Origin: Anaerolineae bacterium
Lineage (GTDB): Bacteria > Chloroflexota > Anaerolineae > B4-G1
Direction: 5' to 3'
NCBI GenBank assembly: GCA_030620125.1
Contig: JAUXFI010000014.1
Coordinates: 1-17,569 of the forward strand
Length of the DNA stretch: 17,569 bases
Part shown: positions 15,109-17,569 of the stretch, one piece after another
Numbering within the stretch: position 1 is the stretch's first letter
Layout of the letters: each line of letters begins with the position of its first letter
Made by a program: the position numbers and the translations under genes
The notes under the pieces: generated by a model
What the model was told of the DNA's origin: nothing
Databases searched by the model: none
What the model saw: only the letters and a program-made list of their open reading frames with translations

Positions 15109-15288
15109 GTACTGGTCGAGCGAGTGGAAAGAGTTGGGAACGGCAACGTTTCTGTAACGCTTCTGACTCCCTAATGGCCTCGTTTTTGGGCTACAATCAG
15201 TACGTGGGAGAAGCCCAGTTTCGGCTGGGGCCGCCGGGTGTGTTTCCCAGGTGCTGATCGTGCCATCGAGGTGTCAGAGAGAGAATAC

Positions 15289-16014
15289 ATGAGCCTGGAT
15301 ACGATCACCATCAAGGGCATACGCCAGGGGCTGCTCGTCACACTGGGGGAGGGGGGATGGGACGCCGGACTGCCCGCGTTGGAGGCGCGTCTCGGCGCCA
15401 ACCCTGCTTTCTTTCGTGGCGGTAGTGTCGCTCTCGACGTCGGGGGACAGGAGTTGACGCGGGCCGAGATTGAGAGGGTACGCGCGCTGTTCGCCCATCA
15501 CGAAGTGGATCTGTGGGCAGTGGTCAGCACGAACCTCACGACGGAGGCGGCTGTTCAGGAAGTGGGATTGGTGATTGACCTCGGGCCGTCTCGTCCGCGT
15601 AGGCCGGAGGTCGTGGCCGAAGGAAGTGAAGAGGCCGTCACCGAGGGGCTGGTCGTGCGACGCACGCTGCGTTCTGGTCAGCGCCTGTGCCGTCCGGGCC
15701 ACGTCGTGGTCATCGGTGATGTCAATCCTGGGGCGGAAGTGATAGCGGGCGGCGACATTGTGGTATGGGGGAAGGTGCGCGGGTTGGTGCATGCGGGTGC
15801 GTTTGGGGATGAAGGAGCGGTGATCTGTGCCCTCGATCTGCTTCCTACGCAGCTCCGCATTGCCGGCCACGTCGCACGCTCCCCGGAGGAGCAACGACGC
15901 AAGTCTGTGCCGGAGATGGCCCTGGTGCGTGAAGAGCAGATTGAGGCCGTTCCCTGGCGTGGCGATGTTTCAGGGCGGGCAAAGTATAAGGAGAGTCAAT
16001 GGCGGCAAGAGTGA
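15289..16014 (+). CDS. minC: Septum site-determining protein MinC
   Basis: Inhibitor of FtsZ assembly that, carried by MinD, blocks division near the poles. The 241-residue protein has a divergent N-terminal FtsZ-inhibiting domain (about 1-105, TITIKGIRQGLLVTL at the start) and the well-conserved C-terminal beta-helix domain (about 124-215), with RRTLRSGQRL, VVVIGDVNPGAEVIAGGDIVVWG, KVRGLVHAGAFGD and LLPTQLRIAG. These residues bind MinD. ATG 15289 is chosen because AGAGAGAG precedes it and the protein begins at the first beta strand; an upstream GTG lies inside the direct repeat. The end overlaps the minD start by 16 bases, and AAGGAGAG for minD lies within minC, so the two are coupled. Confidence 0.93.
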   Translation: MSLDTITIKGIRQGLLVTLGEGGWDAGLPALEARLGANPAFFRGGSVALDVGGQELTRAEIERVRALFAHHEVDLWAVVSTNLTTEAAVQEVGLVIDLGPSRPRRPEVVAEGSEEAVTEGLVVRRTLRSGQRLCRPGHVVVIGDVNPGAEVIAGGDIVVWGKVRGLVHAGAFGDEGAVICALDLLPTQLRIAGHVARSPEEQRRKSVPEMALVREEQIEAVPWRGDVSGRAKYKESQWRQE

Positions 16015-16808
16015 TTACGGTCACCTCCGGCAAGGGTGGGGTGGGCAAGACGACCATGGTTGCCAACCTGGGAGTCGCGCTGGCAATGCGTGGACATCGG
16101 GTGGTGGTTATTGACGCCGACGTCGGCCTGCGCAATTTGGACGTTATGTTGGGTCTCGAAAAGCGCATCGTCTACGACCTGGTTGACGTGATCGAGGGGC
16201 GTTGCCGGCTCCGCCAGGCGCTGGTGCGCAACAAGCGGCTTTCGGAGCTTCTTTTGCTGCCGGCTGCGCAAACCCGCGACAAGAGCGCGGTGCAACCTGA
16301 CGACATGGTGCGTGTGTGTGAGCAATTGGCGGATCAGCAGGATTTTATTTTGGTCGACTCGCCTGCTGGCATTGAGCAGGGTTTCCGTTACGCCATCGCC
16401 CCGGCCAACGAGATCATCATCGTCACTAACCCGGAGGTGCCTGCCGTGCGCGACGCCGATCGGGTCATTGGCCTGATCGAGGCGGAGGAGAAAGGCCCCG
16501 CGCGATTGATCGTCAACCGGGTCCGTCCGGGCATGGTGCGGCGCGGTGAGATGTTGGACATCTCCGACGTCGTTGATCTGCTGGCTATTGATCTCGTCGG
16601 CATCGTGCCGGAGGACAAAGACGTCCTGGTCGCCGCGAATCGCGGGCGGCCCGTTGCCCTGTCCCGCGATGGTTCTCTGACCGGGCGGGCGTTTCACAAC
16701 ATTGCTCGCCGGTTGCTGGGGGAGGACGTGCCGTTCCTGACGCTGCGTGAGCCCGGTGTTCTTACTCGCTTGTTGCGTTTCGTGAGCTCGGGGGGAGATT
16801 TGTCATGA
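15999..16808 (+). CDS. minD: Septum site-determining ATPase MinD
   Basis: Deviant Walker-A ATPase of the ParA/MinD family that binds the membrane as an ATP dimer, recruits MinC and is released by MinE. The 269-residue protein has GKGGVGKT (11-18, with signature lysine K12 and P-loop lysine K17), VVIDADVGLRNLD (36-48), ILVDSPAGIEQGF (switch II) and the specificity stretch IIIVTNPEVPAVRDADRVIG. The C-terminus holds a likely amphipathic membrane helix, GVLTRLLRFV (about 253-262), followed by a short tail. The start is ATG 15999 with AAGGAGAG (15988-15995) upstream. Its stop codon overlaps the minE start (ATGA, 16805-16808). Confidence 0.97.
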   Translation: MAARVITVTSGKGGVGKTTMVANLGVALAMRGHRVVVIDADVGLRNLDVMLGLEKRIVYDLVDVIEGRCRLRQALVRNKRLSELLLLPAAQTRDKSAVQPDDMVRVCEQLADQQDFILVDSPAGIEQGFRYAIAPANEIIIVTNPEVPAVRDADRVIGLIEAEEKGPARLIVNRVRPGMVRRGEMLDISDVVDLLAIDLVGIVPEDKDVLVAANRGRPVALSRDGSLTGRAFHNIARRLLGEDVPFLTLREPGVLTRLLRFVSSGGDLS

Positions 16809-17077
16809 CATTCTTCGGACGGTTGCTAGGCCGTCGTTACGAATCGCCGAGCGGAAAGGTTGCCAAGGAACGGTTGCGCCTGGTGTTGGCCCACGACCGA
16901 ACCAGCATCTCGCCCGTATTGCTGGACACGCTCAAGGACGAAATCATCGCCGTGATCTCGGATCACATCTCCATTGACGCTGACGGCGTCCAGGTGACTG
17001 TCTCCCAGAGCGGGCGCGAGTCGCGCCTGGTCGCCGACATTCCCTTGTCGAACCGGCGCAGGCGGCGCAAGAGGTAG
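16805..17077 (+). CDS. minE: Cell division topological specificity factor MinE
   Basis: Stimulates MinD ATPase and drives pole-to-pole oscillation of MinCD. The 90-residue protein has the full family layout: an N-terminal membrane-binding stretch MTFFGRLLGRR (1-11), the MinD-contact helix KVAKERLRLVLAHDR (18-32), and the C-terminal dimerisation domain from about 40, with LDTLKDEIIAVISDHISID. It ends in an unusually basic run (RRRRRKR), which might add membrane or nucleic acid contact. It is coupled to minD by a 4-base overlap, and rodA starts one base after its stop codon. Confidence 0.95.
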   Translation: MTFFGRLLGRRYESPSGKVAKERLRLVLAHDRTSISPVLLDTLKDEIIAVISDHISIDADGVQVTVSQSGRESRLVADIPLSNRRRRRKR

Positions 17078-17078
17078 G

Positions 17079-17569
17079 ATGGAGCGCTTTCGTATCTGGC
17101 GGCACTTTGACTACGTGCTGCTCGCGGTCACTGTCCTGCTAACTGCCTTCGGCGTGCTGATGATCTACAGCGCCGCCGAACTGGGCAGTATTGATCCCAG
17201 TCTACACGGCTTGTGGCGGCGGCAGGCAATGTTTGGGGCTGTCGGGGTGGGGCTGATTTTTCTGCTGGCTGCTTTCCCGCGCGATTATCAGTGGCTTGGC
17301 GACTTTTGGTGGCTGGCCTACCTGGTGGCCGTCGTTCTACTGGTGCTCGTGCTCTTCTTTGGGCGGAGTGAAATCGGCGAGGTAAGTGGCTGGTTTTTCC
17401 TGGGCCCTTTCGGCTTCCAACCCTCGTTCCTGGTAATGAATCTGCTCGTCATATCGGTGGGAGCCATGCTCAGCCGGCGGCGGAAGAAGCGGGCTCCGTC
17501 TGCCCCTCCGGTCTTTGGGTCGCCCAAGACGAGCCTGCTGGCGGAGGAGGCTGCCGAGCGCCCCGATAG
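17079..17569 (+). CDS. rodA: RodA/FtsW-type SEDS peptidoglycan polymerase, 5' part
   Basis: Runs off the window after 163 residues with no in-frame stop. RodA polymerises lipid II with PBP2 during elongation, and its place after minE in this cluster supports rodA rather than ftsW. Visible: FDYVLLAVTVLLTAFGVLMIYSA (helix 1, 10-32), RRQAMFGAVGVGL (48-59), PRDYQWL (67-73) and a third helix (about 76-95). The usual RWI.LG.F..QPSE..K stretch is degenerate: SGWFFLGPFGFQPSF (103-117), with phenylalanine at the QPSE glutamate and no lysine after it. A polar, proline-rich loop (132-163 and beyond) then follows where family members have a short turn. ATG 17079 lies one base after minE. Whether the catalytic Asp region further on is intact cannot be seen. 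Confidence 0.82.
   Translation, partial: MERFRIWRHFDYVLLAVTVLLTAFGVLMIYSAAELGSIDPSLHGLWRRQAMFGAVGVGLIFLLAAFPRDYQWLGDFWWLAYLVAVVLLVLVLFFGRSEIGEVSGWFFLGPFGFQPSFLVMNLLVISVGAMLSRRRKKRAPSAPPVFGSPKTSLLAEEAAERPD

Larger units (their letters stand above)
15016..15240 (+). repeat. 15-base direct repeats flanking the min promoter segment
   Basis: TGGGGCCGCCGGGTG occurs at 15016-15030, just after the DUF2723 stop codon, and again at 15226-15240, about 50 bases before minC. The 195 bases between hold the terminator-like hairpin, the TATAAT promoter and most of the leader. The 284-base spacer 15005-15288 contains no gene I can support. Confidence 0.6.

Noticed and set aside
17567..17569. TAG at the window end as the rodA stop codon
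   Set aside because: The rodA frame from ATG 17079 places codon boundaries so that the last two bases start a new codon; TAG is out of frame.

Overview
The window is a GC-rich stretch from a bacterial chromosome that is almost entirely coding. It reads as a rod-shaped (or filamentous) bacterium with a full elongasome and a complete MinCDE system. The gene order mreB-mreC-mreD-mrdA-(insert)-minC-minD-minE-rodA, the very large PAS/GAF hybrid kinase, and the membrane GT with tandem extracellular beta-domains all suggest a Chloroflexota (Anaerolineae/Caldilineae-like) genome. That placement is inference from gene style; no rRNA or other marker is present.

Region 1 (1-5873, + strand): a nucleotide-sugar pair split by a sensor. 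ugd (UDP-glucose to UDP-glucuronate) is followed by a 1117-residue hybrid histidine kinase (REC-PAS-GAF-GAF-HisKA-HATPase-REC-REC) and then by a UDP-glucuronate decarboxylase (UDP-glucuronate to UDP-xylose). The two enzymes make consecutive steps, so the block probably supplies UDP-GlcA/UDP-Xyl for envelope or exopolysaccharide glycans. Region 2 (5911-7003): a small VanZ-like membrane protein converges on, and overlaps, scpA (condensin kleisin) on the minus strand. The scpA-mreB divergent spacer (7004-7274) holds two inverted repeats, a good extended -10 promoter for mreB and a leader hairpin.

Region 3 (7275-17569, + strand): the morphogenesis cluster. mreB, mreC, mreD and mrdA (PBP2) build the lateral-wall synthesis machine. 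minC, minD and minE place the division site. rodA (partial, running off the window) is the SEDS glycosyltransferase partner of PBP2. Between mrdA and minC sits a 1007-residue DUF2723/GT117-type membrane protein with three C-terminal beta-sandwich-like modules. It is translationally coupled to mrdA, and is followed by a terminator-like hairpin and a fresh promoter for the min genes.

Points most worth a second look: (a) a pair of related, possibly structured elements upstream of ugd and between mreB and mreC, with compensatory changes in one stem; (b) four short simple-repeat or palindromic elements inserted in frame within the DUF2723 gene; (c) an otherwise RodA-like protein whose usual QPSE motif reads QPSF and is followed by an unusually long polar loop; (d) the GT117 gene interrupting the mre-min order. 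No tRNA, rRNA, CRISPR array, transposase or phage gene was seen.
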